Shown: positions 47,861 through 57,786, counted from the first letter of the stretch. The stretch: DNA of 64,000 nucleotides from an uncultured Flavobacterium sp. (GCA_937773775.1 CALJVL010000009.1:169656-233655); one strand, 5' to 3'. Notes: a model not told the origin generated them from the sequence alone. Made by a program: numbers and translations.

Positions 47861-50800
47861 TTAGTTATGGGTAAATCCTGAGCTGCAACATTGTTGATGC
47901 ATATAGCTATGTGACTCCTCATGCCATGGAAAATTAGCATTGTAATCATTATTTTCCCAATAAAAAGCATCTCTGTTTTTAGGCTCATTTCCTACTTCAT
48001 TCATTGTTTCGGATTCATACATTCTGCCATTTGCAATAGTGTACAATAAGGAATTGGAGTTTTGAATGTTATCTAAAGGATTTTTGTCCAACACTAAGAT
48101 ATCAGCTAGTTTTCCCGTTTCCAAAGAACCAATATCTTTTCCTGCTCCAATATAATCGGCCGCATTAATAGTGGCTGTTTTTAAAGCTTCTAAATTGCTC
48201 ATTCCGCCTTGTTTTATGCTCCATAACTCCCAGTGCGCTCCCATTCCTTGAAGCTGTCCGTGTGCCCCCATATTGACTTTTACGCCTTTATCAGCAAGTG
48301 CTTTTACTGTTTTAGACGTAAGAATGTGATCGTTTTCATATTCTTCATCAGGAGCCATCATGCGGTATCTTGAGCGGGAGTCAATTACTGCTCTAGGAGT
48401 AAATTGAAGTAGTTTTTTGTTCTCCCAAACATTTGTTTTTTGATACCAATAATATTCGGCATTCAATCCTCCATAATTAACAATTAAGGTAGGAGTATAA
48501 CCTACTGTGCTAGTGCCCCAAAGTTCGAGTACATCTTTATAAACTGGTGCTACAGGGATATTATGTTCTACTCCAGTATGTCCGTCAATCACCATGGTCA
48601 TGTTAGTGAAAAACGTAGATCCTCCTTCTGGCACGACATTTATTTCTTCTTCTCTCGCAGCTTGTAATACCTGCTGGCGTTGGTCACGTCTTGGTTGATT
48701 ATAGCTTTTCACAGAAAGTGCTCCAAAAACTTTAGTTCGCTTTACTGCAAAACGGGCATCATCAAGATTATTGACAACCGCTTTAAAGTCTCCTTCAGCA
48801 CCGTACAATATGAATCCAGTTGAATAGATTCGTGGTCCTACAATAGCTCCACTTTTCACCATCTCTGAAAGCGTAAAAACAGATTCAGTATTAGAGGAGG
48901 GATCATGAGAAGTCGTTACACCAAAAGCTAAATTAGCATATAAAGGCCAGTTTTGTTGCGTTGTCAATCCATAACGAAAGGCGCCGATATGTGCATGTGC
49001 ATCTACCATTCCCGGCATAATAGTTTTACCCGTCAGGTCGTAAACTTTTGCCGTTTCTGGAATAGTAATACTACCAGCATCACCGATGGCTTCAATTCTA
49101 TTTCCATTGATTATGATACTGCCGTTTTCGATTACTTTATCACCATCCATAGTGATGATGCGAGCATTTGTTAAGGCAATCTGACCTTTAGGTTTGTCAA
49201 CTTTTGATTTTAAATCTATTTTGATTCCAATATCAGATGGTTTTTCAACCTTATCCGGTGAACCTGGTAAAAAAGTGAATCGGTTTTTTATAGCATTCGA
49301 AAAATAGGAGTCGCCTAACATCCACATCACATTTTTGCTATTGGGTGACCAATGTAAATTAATTCCAGCCTCTTTTGATAATTCTGAGACAGGAACATTC
49401 GTGGTTTTTTCATCTAAATCTACTTCCTGCCCGTTGATATTCAATGGGGCCACGTAAGCTTTGTGTAAATGGGTGAAAGCGATCCATTGATTGTCTGGGC
49501 TCGGTACCAGTCGGTTGGCATATTTGGATTTGATATGGGTACGTTCTTCTTTTCCGTTTAGGTCAACACTCTTCAGTTCTTTGGTTAAATCTCCAAAAAA
49601 AACACCGCCAGTTTGAAAGAAAATACGATTGCCATCTTTGGTGAATAGCGGATATTCTCCTTTTGAGCTAATAAATTTTGATTCGCCTCCTATAAAATTC
49701 ATGGTATAAATACCTGGTTTTTTTGAAAAAGCAAAACCTTGATCCATGTTTCCATCTTCTTTGACATATACAATTGTTTTTTGATCAGGGGAGAGGCTCG
49801 GTGTTCTGTAAATTCCTTTTTTAGAAGTTAGTTTTATAGATTTTTTACTTTCTAAATCAATTTTTCTAATAGCACCTAAATTGGTGTCGTTCCAACTAAC
49901 ATAAACGATCACTTTACCATCAGAGGTAAATGTAGGTTCTGCTTCAAAATCAGTATTCTTTGTCAATCGTTTTGGACTACCGTTAGGTAAATTTTTAGTC
50001 CATAAATACCCTAGTGCTCTGAATACTAATGTTTTTCCATCGGGAGATGTTACAGCATCACGTATCATTTTTACCGTAAAGTCTTTGTCTGATATCGGAG
50101 TGTTAAAGTGGACGCGATCTGCAATGTCAATAGCGACATTTACTGTGAAAGGAATTTCTGTTGCCTGATTTGTTTTAATATTTATCTTCTGAATTGTACC
50201 TTTAGTCCAAATTATAATATCTTCATTGTTGGGTATCCAATTAAAATTTGGATACACACCAAACAAGGCCCAAGCTGCTTGTTGATCTTTGTTCAGTTTA
50301 TCATAAACGGGACCTTCTTCGCCTGTTTCTAAATTGTGTACATACAATACTGTTGCGGTTCGTACTCGTTTTACATATGCTAATAGTTTGCCATCTCTTG
50401 AAATTTGTGGTCTTGCGGCGCCTCCTGGCCCACCGGTAATTTTTTCTGTTGCACCCGATTCAAAGTCATAGCGCTTGATAGCGTAGATTTCACTATTAGG
50501 ATCCTTATTGTATTTGAAATATCCACCCGGAGCAACGTCTTCACTGTAGTACATGTACCTCCCGTCAGGAGAAATTACAGGTTCGTTGACATCTTGTTGA
50601 TCGTTTTTACGTTTGGTTAATTGTACACCGCTACCACCACTAATGTGGTATTGCCACATTTCACCAGCTCCTAGAGAACGGCTTGAAGTAAAGTGTTTTC
50701 TTGCTACCAGATAATTGCTGTCAGGCATCCAAGTAGCATTGTTTAAGAGTTGAAAATCTTCCTTAGTAATTTGCTTCGCATCACTTCCATCGGCTTTCAT

Positions 50801-51145
50801 GGTCCAAATGTTATCACCTCCTCCAGCGTCGCTAGTAAACGAAATGTATTTCCCGTCAGGGCTATATCGGGGTTGAATTTCAAAAGGAATACCGGAGCGA
50901 AGGATTTTCGCTTTTCCGCCAGTAATTGGGAGTTCGTAAATATCTCCCAACAAATCAAAAACGATGGTTCGACCATCTGGACTGACATCAAGGTTCATCC
51001 AAGTTCCTTCGGAAGTTGTAAATTTATGCGTTTTGTAATTGAACCCTTCTCCTGGTTTGGCGACATCCCATTTGGGTTTCTTTTGTCCATTGATAGTACA
51101 AATGAAAGAGAAGGCTAAGAGAAACAAGCTTATTTTTTTTGACAT
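47861..51145 (-). CDS. PD40 (TolB-like) propeller fused to an amidohydrolase
   Basis: 1094 residues from ATG 51145, which gives a signal peptide (MSKKISLFLLAFSFICTING); the frame opens further upstream. Residues ~45-660 are PD40/WD40-like blades (ISPDGRYMYYSEDVAPGGYF, SFTSDAGGGDNIW, PSPDNQWIAFTHLH). Residues ~690-1070 are a metal-dependent amidohydrolase: VDAHAHIGAF, then GVTTSHDPSS, VIDGHTGVEHN and GAHGQLQGMGAHWE supply the metal ligands. Such fusions are secreted enzymes of Bacteroidota with unproven substrates. The last 15 residues (HQQCCSSGFTHN) are cysteine/histidine rich. Confidence 0.9.
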   Translation of the reverse strand: MSKKISLFLLAFSFICTINGQKKPKWDVAKPGEGFNYKTHKFTTSEGTWMNLDVSPDGRTIVFDLLGDIYELPITGGKAKILRSGIPFEIQPRYSPDGKYISFTSDAGGGDNIWTMKADGSDAKQITKEDFQLLNNATWMPDSNYLVARKHFTSSRSLGAGEMWQYHISGGSGVQLTKRKNDQQDVNEPVISPDGRYMYYSEDVAPGGYFKYNKDPNSEIYAIKRYDFESGATEKITGGPGGAARPQISRDGKLLAYVKRVRTATVLYVHNLETGEEGPVYDKLNKDQQAAWALFGVYPNFNWIPNNEDIIIWTKGTIQKINIKTNQATEIPFTVNVAIDIADRVHFNTPISDKDFTVKMIRDAVTSPDGKTLVFRALGYLWTKNLPNGSPKRLTKNTDFEAEPTFTSDGKVIVYVSWNDTNLGAIRKIDLESKKSIKLTSKKGIYRTPSLSPDQKTIVYVKEDGNMDQGFAFSKKPGIYTMNFIGGESKFISSKGEYPLFTKDGNRIFFQTGGVFFGDLTKELKSVDLNGKEERTHIKSKYANRLVPSPDNQWIAFTHLHKAYVAPLNINGQEVDLDEKTTNVPVSELSKEAGINLHWSPNSKNVMWMLGDSYFSNAIKNRFTFLPGSPDKVEKPSDIGIKIDLKSKVDKPKGQIALTNARIITMDGDKVIENGSIIINGNRIEAIGDAGSITIPETAKVYDLTGKTIMPGMVDAHAHIGAFRYGLTTQQNWPLYANLAFGVTTSHDPSSNTESVFTLSEMVKSGAIVGPRIYSTGFILYGAEGDFKAVVNNLDDARFAVKRTKVFGALSVKSYNQPRRDQRQQVLQAAREEEINVVPEGGSTFFTNMTMVIDGHTGVEHNIPVAPVYKDVLELWGTSTVGYTPTLIVNYGGLNAEYYWYQKTNVWENKKLLQFTPRAVIDSRSRYRMMAPDEEYENDHILTSKTVKALADKGVKVNMGAHGQLQGMGAHWELWSIKQGGMSNLEALKTATINAADYIGAGKDIGSLETGKLADILVLDKNPLDNIQNSNSLLYTIANGRMYESETMNEVGNEPKNRDAFYWENNDYNANFPWHEESHSYMHQQCCSSGFTHN

Positions 51146-51237
51146 TAAAAAGGATTTAAATATTGATAAGGGATAAATGTAGGGAATAAAATGTAGGAAT
51201 TTGTGTGTCTCTATAGATCTTAATTGGTATAAAATCA

Positions 51238-51267
51238 AAAGACCACTCGCAGAAGCGAGTGGTCTTT
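51238..51267 (-). terminator. Terminator of the acyl-CoA dehydrogenase operon
   Basis: GACCACTCGC pairs with GCGAGTGGTC around AGAA; T residues follow on the minus strand. Confidence 0.9.
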
Positions 51268-51298
51268 CTATTAATTTAATTATATAATTATCTTCTCG

Positions 51299-53089
51299 TT
51301 AAAAGCAATATTCGTTTTCTGCAACTAATTTTGAAGTAATAGTTTCTCTTAGCCCAACAACATTAGGCATGTTAGTATATTTAGTAAAACGTCTTAAGCC
51401 CATTAGCATCATACTTTGTTCGTCGCCTTCAGCAAAAGAGATGATACTTTCTTTTCCTTTTTGGGTTACAACATCAACTGCTTGGTACAAGTATAATTTT
51501 GCCATCGCAATTTGTTCTTGTATTTTGTCTTCACCTTCTTTTTTAGCAGTTTTCTCTGTTCTTAGAATAGTACTTTCGGCCATATAGATTTCGATCAAAA
51601 TGTCAGCAGCTGCCATTAATAACTGTTGATGTGCCTCTAGATCCGGTCCGTATTTTTGTATAGCTCCACCTGCAACCATTAAGAATGCTTTTTTCAATTT
51701 ACCAATCATTTCTTTTTCTTCCGCAAATAATTCAGAATAATCAGGGGTGTCAAAAGAGGGTATTCCCATTAACTCTTCTTGTACTTTTGAAGCTGGTCCT
51801 AGTAAATCAACATGACCTTTCATAGCTTTTTTGATCAACATTCCTACCGAAAGCATTCTGTTGATTTCGTTAGTACCTTCGTAGATACGTGCAATACGTG
51901 CGTCTCTCCAAGCACTTTCCATAGGTGTGTCTTCAGAGAATCCCATACCACCAAATATTTGTATTCCTTCATCGGCACAATTTTGAACATCTTCAGATAC
52001 AGCCACTTTTAGTATAGAACATTCAATAGCAAATTCTTCAACTCCTTTTAATTCGGCATCTTGATGTGATACTCCTTCCGCTTCACGAGCAGAAATTCTA
52101 TCTTCAATATCTTTTGACGCTCTATAAGTGGCACTTTCACCAGCGTAACAAGAAGTTGCCATTTCCGCTAATTTTGAACGAATCGCTCCAAATTTGGAAA
52201 TTGCAGTATTAAACTGGACTCTTTCGTTTGCATATGCAGTTGCGTTGGTAATCACTCGACGTTGTGCGTCAAGACAGGCTGCAGCTAATTTAAGACGTCC
52301 AACATTCAGAGCATTCATTGCAATTTTGAAACCATTTCCCCTTTCAGATAACATATTTTCAACTGGTACCTTTGTTTCGTTAAAGAAAACTTGACGAGTA
52401 GAAGAAGCACGAATTCCTAATTTGTGTTCCTCTTCTCCCATTGAAATTCCGTTCTCTTTCTTGTTTTCAACGATAAAACCAGTGATGTTTTTATCGTCTC
52501 CAATACGTGCGAAAACGATGAATACGCTACAGAATCCTGCATTCGAAATCCACATTTTTTGACCTGTAATAGAATATGATTTTCCGTCTTCAGACAAAAC
52601 TGCCTTTGTTTTTCCTGAATTGGCATCTGATCCTGCACCTGGTTCAGTAAGGCAATAAGCACCAAACCATTCACCAGAAGCTAATTTAGGCACGTATTTT
52701 TGTTTTTGTTCTTCACTACCATACAATGTGATTGGCATTGTTCCGATTCCTGTATGTGCTCCAAAAGCAGTAGAGAATGACCCCGTTGCTCCAGAAATAT
52801 AATCACAAACCAAAACCGTATTTACAAATCCCATTCCCATTCCACCGTAAGCTTCAGGAACTGCAACACCAAGAAAACCTAGGTCTCCTGCTTTACGCAT
52901 TGTTTCTTCAGTTAAAGCATAGTCCTTTTTTTCGAAGCGCGCTTTATGTGGCCATAATTCTTTATCCACAAACTCTTTTACAGAGTCGCGCATCATTATT
53001 TGTTCTTCATTGAAGTCTTCTGGTGTAAAGATATCTTCACACTTGGTTTCTTTTACAAGGAATTGACCTCCTCTAGTTACGTTGCTCAT
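51299..53089 (-). CDS. Acyl-CoA dehydrogenase (fadE role)
   Basis: 596 residues; catalyses the first oxidation step of fatty-acid beta-oxidation with FAD. Motifs: AYCLTEPGAGSDANSGKTKA near residue 150 (FAD/substrate binding), KMWISNAGF, and the catalytic glutamate in IARIYEGTNEINRML near 420. The extra C-terminal domain of about 160 residues places it with the long, VLCAD-like group. It is the last gene of the block MarR, fadN, fadA, this gene, matching the fadNAE order of Bacillus, with a four-helix gene inserted before it. Confidence 0.93.
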   Translation of the reverse strand: MSNVTRGGQFLVKETKCEDIFTPEDFNEEQIMMRDSVKEFVDKELWPHKARFEKKDYALTEETMRKAGDLGFLGVAVPEAYGGMGMGFVNTVLVCDYISGATGSFSTAFGAHTGIGTMPITLYGSEEQKQKYVPKLASGEWFGAYCLTEPGAGSDANSGKTKAVLSEDGKSYSITGQKMWISNAGFCSVFIVFARIGDDKNITGFIVENKKENGISMGEEEHKLGIRASSTRQVFFNETKVPVENMLSERGNGFKIAMNALNVGRLKLAAACLDAQRRVITNATAYANERVQFNTAISKFGAIRSKLAEMATSCYAGESATYRASKDIEDRISAREAEGVSHQDAELKGVEEFAIECSILKVAVSEDVQNCADEGIQIFGGMGFSEDTPMESAWRDARIARIYEGTNEINRMLSVGMLIKKAMKGHVDLLGPASKVQEELMGIPSFDTPDYSELFAEEKEMIGKLKKAFLMVAGGAIQKYGPDLEAHQQLLMAAADILIEIYMAESTILRTEKTAKKEGEDKIQEQIAMAKLYLYQAVDVVTQKGKESIISFAEGDEQSMMLMGLRRFTKYTNMPNVVGLRETITSKLVAENEYCF

Positions 53090-53104
53090 TTTTTTTGTTT
53101 TTTT

Positions 53105-53150
53105 AGATAAAAGATTTTAGAGTAAAGAATATAGATAATAGATTAGTGAG
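53105..53150. repeat. AT-rich tract, left flank of the four-helix gene
   Basis: Contains AAAGAATATAGA at 53124-53135, the inverted partner of TCTATATTCTTT at 53552-53563 on the other side of the four-helix gene. Confidence 0.65.
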
Positions 53151-53164
53151 AATTGCCGACAGCA

Positions 53165-53515
53165 TTATTCCAATCCATTTTGAAAACCCATAGTCATTCT
53201 TTGAAATTCTTTTATTTTTGTTTCTACTGTATTAAATTTTTCTTCGTTAATGTATTTTCTATGCTTTGCAACTAATAGTTGGGTAATGAGTTCAAATGAA
53301 GAGCCTAAAGAGATATCTATAAAGTGACTAAAAGATTTATCAGTTCTTGACGAACCTTCAGCAATATTACTGGGAATTGAAACTGAATATCTGCTCAATT
53401 GAGAACTCAAATCAAATCTTTCATGTTTTGGAAACTCTATAAGTATATCCGAAACATCATTTGCGATTTCGATCCCGCTTTGCCAAATTTTTAAATTCTT
53501 ATAATTATGGCGCAT
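53165..53515 (-). CDS. S23-type four-helix bundle protein
   Basis: 116 residues of the TIGR02436/S23 family, first known from intervening sequences of bacterial 23S rRNA genes. Features: KNLKIWQSGIEIANDVSDIL, YSVSIPSNIAEGSSRTDKSF, and HFIDISLGSSFELITQLLVA. No catalytic residues are known; members are pentameric and of unclear function. It interrupts the fadA to acyl-CoA dehydrogenase interval, on the same strand, and is bounded on both sides by related AT-rich tracts in inverted orientation, suggesting it arrived as a module. Confidence 0.9.
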   Translation of the reverse strand: MRHNYKNLKIWQSGIEIANDVSDILIEFPKHERFDLSSQLSRYSVSIPSNIAEGSSRTDKSFSHFIDISLGSSFELITQLLVAKHRKYINEEKFNTVETKIKEFQRMTMGFQNGLE

Positions 53516-53529
53516 ACGCTGTCTTTTTA

Positions 53530-53576
53530 AACAATATTCTATTTTCTATACTCTATATTCTTTGTTCTATTCTTCT
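53530..53576. repeat. AT-rich tract, right flank of the four-helix gene
   Basis: On the minus strand it reads AGAATAGAACAAAGAATAT and continues AGAGTATAGAAAATAG. It includes TCTATATTCTTT (53552-53563), the inverted copy of the left-flank core. Confidence 0.65.
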
Positions 53577-54758
53577 CTACAATAGCTCATAAACTCCAGC
53601 AGTTCCTTGACCTGTCCCTACGCACATGGTAACGATACCATATTTGCTGCCACGACGTTTCATTTCGTCGAATAACTGAACGGATAGTTTAGCACCTGTA
53701 CATCCTAGAGGGTGTCCCATTGCGATAGCACCACCATTTACATTTATAATATCAGGATTTAAATTAAGTTCTCTTGTTACGGCTAGCGATTGTGAGGCGA
53801 AAGCTTCGTTTAATTCAATCAAATCAATATCATTTATTGATAAGCCTGCTTGTTTCAACACTTTTGGTATTGCTTTAACAGGTCCTATTCCCATGATTCT
53901 AGGTTCAACTCCTGCAGAAGCAAAGTTTACTAATCTTGCGATAGGTTCAAGGTTCAATTCTTTTACCATCTCTTCACTCATCACAAGTACAAAAGCGGCA
54001 CCATCACTCATTTGTGAAGAGTTACCAGCTGTTACGCTTCCGCCAGCTTCAAAAACAGGTCTTAAACCTGCCAAAGCTTCTTTGGAAGTTCCTGCTCTTG
54101 GTCCTTCGTCTTTATTAACTACGTAAGACTTCGTTTCTTTTTTACCGTTCTCGTTGATAAACGTTTGTTCAACAGTAATAGGAACAATCTGTTTGTCAAA
54201 TTTACCATCAGCTTGCGCCTTCAAGGCTTTCATGTGAGAGTTGTAAGCAAACTCATCTTGGTCTTCTCTAGAAACTTTGAATTGTTGTGCAACCGCTTCG
54301 GCTGTCAATCCCATTCCCCAGTAGTAGTCCTCGTTTCCTGCTTTTGCAACAGCATAATCTGGAGTAGGTTTGTACCCCCCCATAGGAATAAAACTCATGC
54401 TTTCGGCACCACCTGCAATGATACAATGCGCCATTCCAGACTGAATTTTGGCGGTCGCCATACCAATTGTTTCTAATCCAGAAGCACAATAACGGTTAAC
54501 CGTTACGCCAGGGACGTCTTCAATTTTTAATCCCATTAAGGAAATCAAACGCCCTACATTCAATCCTTGTTCCGCTTCCGGCATAGCATTTCCTACCATG
54601 ACGTCATCGATACGCGTTTTGTCAAAATCAGGCAGCTCATTCATCATGTATTCGATAGTTTCTGCAGCTAATTCATCAGGTCTTTTAAATCTAAACACTC
54701 CTTTTGGGGCTTTTCCCACGGCTGTTCTATATGCTTTTACTATATAGGCTGTTTTCAT
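53577..54758 (-). CDS. fadA: Acetyl-CoA C-acyltransferase (3-ketoacyl-CoA thiolase)
   Basis: 393 residues from ATG 54758 (MKTAYIVKAYRTAVGKAPKG); it cleaves 3-ketoacyl-CoA in the last step of beta-oxidation. The nucleophile is the cysteine in NRYCASGLETIGMA. The second catalytic pair is the histidine in AMGHPLGCTGAK and the cysteine in MCVGTGQG. It is the usual thiolase length. It lies between fadN and the four-helix gene; an AT-rich tract separates it from fadN. Confidence 0.95.
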   Translation of the reverse strand: MKTAYIVKAYRTAVGKAPKGVFRFKRPDELAAETIEYMMNELPDFDKTRIDDVMVGNAMPEAEQGLNVGRLISLMGLKIEDVPGVTVNRYCASGLETIGMATAKIQSGMAHCIIAGGAESMSFIPMGGYKPTPDYAVAKAGNEDYYWGMGLTAEAVAQQFKVSREDQDEFAYNSHMKALKAQADGKFDKQIVPITVEQTFINENGKKETKSYVVNKDEGPRAGTSKEALAGLRPVFEAGGSVTAGNSSQMSDGAAFVLVMSEEMVKELNLEPIARLVNFASAGVEPRIMGIGPVKAIPKVLKQAGLSINDIDLIELNEAFASQSLAVTRELNLNPDIINVNGGAIAMGHPLGCTGAKLSVQLFDEMKRRGSKYGIVTMCVGTGQGTAGVYELL

Positions 54759-54769
54759 GTTTTTTCTTT

Positions 54770-54838
54770 TTAAGAGTATAGAATATAGACTCAAAATTAT
54801 CTGTCTTCCATATTCTATTCTCTTTGTTCTAGTTTCTA
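54770..54838. repeat. AT-rich tract between fadA and fadN
   Basis: The minus strand includes TAGAACAAAGAGAATAGAAT and later TCTATATTCTATACTC, sharing TAGAACAAAGA with the tract at 53530-53576. Confidence 0.6.
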
Positions 54839-57226
54839 ATTTCTAAGCGGTTTCCCTTTGGTTAACATAAACTGGATTCTTTCTAACGTTTTTCTTTCTG
54901 TACAAAGTGACAAGAAAGCTTCGCGTTCCAGATCCAACAAATATTTCTCACTTACCAATGTAGGTTCCGATAAATCTCCACCGGCCATTACATATGCCAG
55001 CTTGTTAGCGATTTTCTTATCGTGCTCAGATATGTATTTTCCAGCTTGCATTTGGTCAGTTCCTACTAAGAACATACCCAATGCCTGTTTTCCTAATACT
55101 TTTACATCAGTTCTTTGAATAGGCTGCGTGTATCCTGCTTCGGCCATAATCAATGCATGTTTTTTAGCTTCTGCAATCTGACGGTCTTTGTTCACCACAA
55201 TGATGTCTTTTCCTTTTTGTAAAAGTCCGGAGTCAAAAGCTTCATATCCAGAAGTGGATACTTTAGCCATAGCGATAGTCAAGAAATATTCTTGCAACAC
55301 ATTCAGCTCCACATCATTTTTGTGGAATAAATCAGAAGCGCGCAGTGCCAGTTCTTTTGATCCACCACCACCGGGAATTACTCCAACTCCAAATTCAACT
55401 AATCCCATATAAGTTTCCGCAGCAGCGACTACTTTATCAGCGTGTAAGCTCATCTCGCAGCCACCACCAAAAGTCATTCCGTGAGGTGCAACTACAACTG
55501 GAATACCAGAGTAACGCACACGCATCATCGTATCTTGAAAGGTTTTTATTGCCATATTCAACTCATCATATTCTTGCTCAACAGCCATCATGAATATCAT
55601 TCCGATATTGGCACCAACAGAGAAATTTGCTGCTTGGTTTCCGATAACAAGACCTTGATATTCATTTTCAGCCAAATCAATCGCTTTATTGATAGCTTGT
55701 AAAACATCACCACCTATGGTATTCATTTTAGATTGAAACTCAAGGTTTAAAATTCCATCACCTAAGTCTTGAATGATAGCGCCACTATTGCTCCATACTT
55801 TTTTGCTTTCGCGAATGTTGTTCAGGATTATAAATGAATCTTGACCTGGAACTTTAGTTTGTGATTTTGTAGGGATATTGTAGAAAAAAGTAGCTCCTTC
55901 TTTTATAGAGTAGAAACTTTTGCATCCAGAGGTAAGCATCTCAGTTACCCAAGCGGCAGGATCAAGCCCTTCAGCTTTCATGATTTCTATTCCCTTTTCG
56001 ACACCTATAGCATCCCAAATTTCGAATGGGCCGTTTTCCCAACCGAATCCTGCTTTCATGGCATCATCGATTTTGTATAATTCGTCTGAAATTTCAGGAA
56101 TTCTATTCGAGACATAAGCAAACATACCTGCAAAGCTTTTACGGTAAAATTCACCTGCTTTGTCTTTTCCTTTTACCAGAACTTTAAAACGATTAATTGG
56201 TTTGTCAATTGTTTTTGTCAATTCTAAAGTCGCAAAAGAAGCTTTTTTAGCCGCTCTGTATTCTAAAGTGTCTAAATCCAAAGTCAGGATTTCTTTTCCT
56301 TCTTTTTTATAAAAACCTTGGCCAGTTTTACTACCCAGCCATTTGTTTTCCATCATTTTATTAACAAAATCAGGCAATTTAAACAACTCATGTTGTTCGT
56401 CATTAGGGCAGTTTTCGTAGATTCCGTTGGCAACATGTACTAAAGTATCTAATCCAACAACATCCACTGTTCTGAATGTAGCCGACTTGGGTCTTCCTAT
56501 TACTGGTCCAGTTAATTTGTCTACTTCTTCAATGGTTAATCCCAATTCTTTGACCAAATGGAACAAGCTTTGAATTCCGTATATACCAACACGGTTTCCA
56601 ATGAATGCTGGAGTGTCCTTAGCAACGACAGAAGTCTTACCTAAGAACTTCTCTCCGTATATAGTAAGGAAGTCCAAAACGTCTGTTGAAGTTCGTGGTC
56701 CAGGAATAATTTCAAATAATTTTAAGTAACGTGCAGGATTAAAAAAGTGAGTTCCACAAAAATGCTTCTGGAAATCTTCGCTTCGTCCTTCACTCATAAA
56801 GTGAATAGGAATTCCCGATGTGTTTGAAGTAACCAAAGTTCCTGGTTTTCTAAATTTTTCGATTTGTTCGAAAACCATTTTTTTGATGTCTAATCTCTCT
56901 ACTACCACCTCGATAATCCAGTCTACATTGGCGATTTTTGCCATGTCATCCGTAGTATTTCCAGTTGTAATTCGGTTCGCAAATTTCTGACTGTAAATAG
57001 GGGAGGGCTTCGATTTCAGGGAATTCGCTAAATGCTCATTTACCAATCGGTTTCTAACGATTTTACTTTCTAAAGTCAGACCTTTTTTCGTTTCGGCTTC
57101 AGTAAGTTCTCTTGGAACTATGTCCAAAAGTAAAACTTCAACTCCAATGTTTGCAAAATGACAAGCAATTCCTGAACCCATAATTCCGGATCCTATCACT
57201 GCAACTTTCTTAATTGTGCGTTTCAT
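54836..57226 (-). CDS. fadN: FadN-type 3-hydroxyacyl-CoA dehydrogenase/enoyl-CoA hydratase
   Basis: 796 residues. Domain order is dehydrogenase first, hydratase second (opposite to FadB/FadJ). The NAD fold starts at residue 8 (VAVIGSGIMGSGIACHFANI). The 3HCDH C-terminal parts include NRVGIYGIQSLFHLVKELG. The crotonase domain begins about residue 480, with oxyanion-hole loops NQAANFSVGANIGM and GMTFGGGCEMSLHADKVVAA and the active loop EFGVGVIPGGGGSKELAL. It performs hydration and oxidation of enoyl-CoA, passing to FadA. It follows a MarR regulator gene on the same strand, 69 bases away. Confidence 0.94.
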   Translation of the reverse strand: MKRTIKKVAVIGSGIMGSGIACHFANIGVEVLLLDIVPRELTEAETKKGLTLESKIVRNRLVNEHLANSLKSKPSPIYSQKFANRITTGNTTDDMAKIANVDWIIEVVVERLDIKKMVFEQIEKFRKPGTLVTSNTSGIPIHFMSEGRSEDFQKHFCGTHFFNPARYLKLFEIIPGPRTSTDVLDFLTIYGEKFLGKTSVVAKDTPAFIGNRVGIYGIQSLFHLVKELGLTIEEVDKLTGPVIGRPKSATFRTVDVVGLDTLVHVANGIYENCPNDEQHELFKLPDFVNKMMENKWLGSKTGQGFYKKEGKEILTLDLDTLEYRAAKKASFATLELTKTIDKPINRFKVLVKGKDKAGEFYRKSFAGMFAYVSNRIPEISDELYKIDDAMKAGFGWENGPFEIWDAIGVEKGIEIMKAEGLDPAAWVTEMLTSGCKSFYSIKEGATFFYNIPTKSQTKVPGQDSFIILNNIRESKKVWSNSGAIIQDLGDGILNLEFQSKMNTIGGDVLQAINKAIDLAENEYQGLVIGNQAANFSVGANIGMIFMMAVEQEYDELNMAIKTFQDTMMRVRYSGIPVVVAPHGMTFGGGCEMSLHADKVVAAAETYMGLVEFGVGVIPGGGGSKELALRASDLFHKNDVELNVLQEYFLTIAMAKVSTSGYEAFDSGLLQKGKDIIVVNKDRQIAEAKKHALIMAEAGYTQPIQRTDVKVLGKQALGMFLVGTDQMQAGKYISEHDKKIANKLAYVMAGGDLSEPTLVSEKYLLDLEREAFLSLCTERKTLERIQFMLTKGKPLRN

Positions 57227-57294
57227 ATATGGTTTGTATTTATTTTTATTAAATCCCGATGACTATCCGTGGAAGGGGCCAATCTTAGATTGTC

Positions 57295-57768
57295 TCAAAG
57301 ACTTATGACGCCATCATTTTCTATATTTTCAGTTATGTTAAATATATTCTTCTCTTGTATTAATTCATTGATTGTTTCTGAAACTTCTAAAAAATGTTGG
57401 AGTTTTTCATCAGAGATATTTTGTTTTACGGTTTCGTTAAACTTCAAAACGGTACTCTTAGACAACTCCCTTTTTTCTTTACCAAAATCAGTTAGATAAA
57501 TCAATACACCACGGCCATCCTCAGGATTTTTTTTTCTGATAATAAGGCCTTTTTCTTCCATAGACTTTAAGGTTCTGGTCAGACTGGTAGCCTCCATTCC
57601 CATTTTTGGACCCAAGGATGTTGAAGGCGTCCCCTTATCTTTATCCATGCTTAGTAATGCAAACCCTGTTGCCATAGTCGCACCATATTTTGAAGCTTCT
57701 TCATTGTACATTCTCGAAACTGCTTGCCAAGTTGCGCGGAGGACGTAATCGATTGTTTTGTCTTTCAT
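57295..57768 (-). CDS. MarR-family regulator, probably of the fad operon
   Basis: 157 residues with a winged helix (TSLGPKMGMEATSLTRTLKS, then MEEKGLIIRKKNPEDGRGVL) and dimer helices at both ends. It is the first gene of the fadN-fadA-acyl-CoA dehydrogenase row, so it is the likely acyl-CoA-responsive repressor. A -7 box (57787-57794) and a 12-bp palindrome just upstream suggest autoregulation. Confidence 0.9.
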   Translation of the reverse strand: MKDKTIDYVLRATWQAVSRMYNEEASKYGATMATGFALLSMDKDKGTPSTSLGPKMGMEATSLTRTLKSMEEKGLIIRKKNPEDGRGVLIYLTDFGKEKRELSKSTVLKFNETVKQNISDEKLQHFLEVSETINELIQEKNIFNITENIENDGVISL

Positions 57769-57786
57769 AAGTAACTATATCGATTT

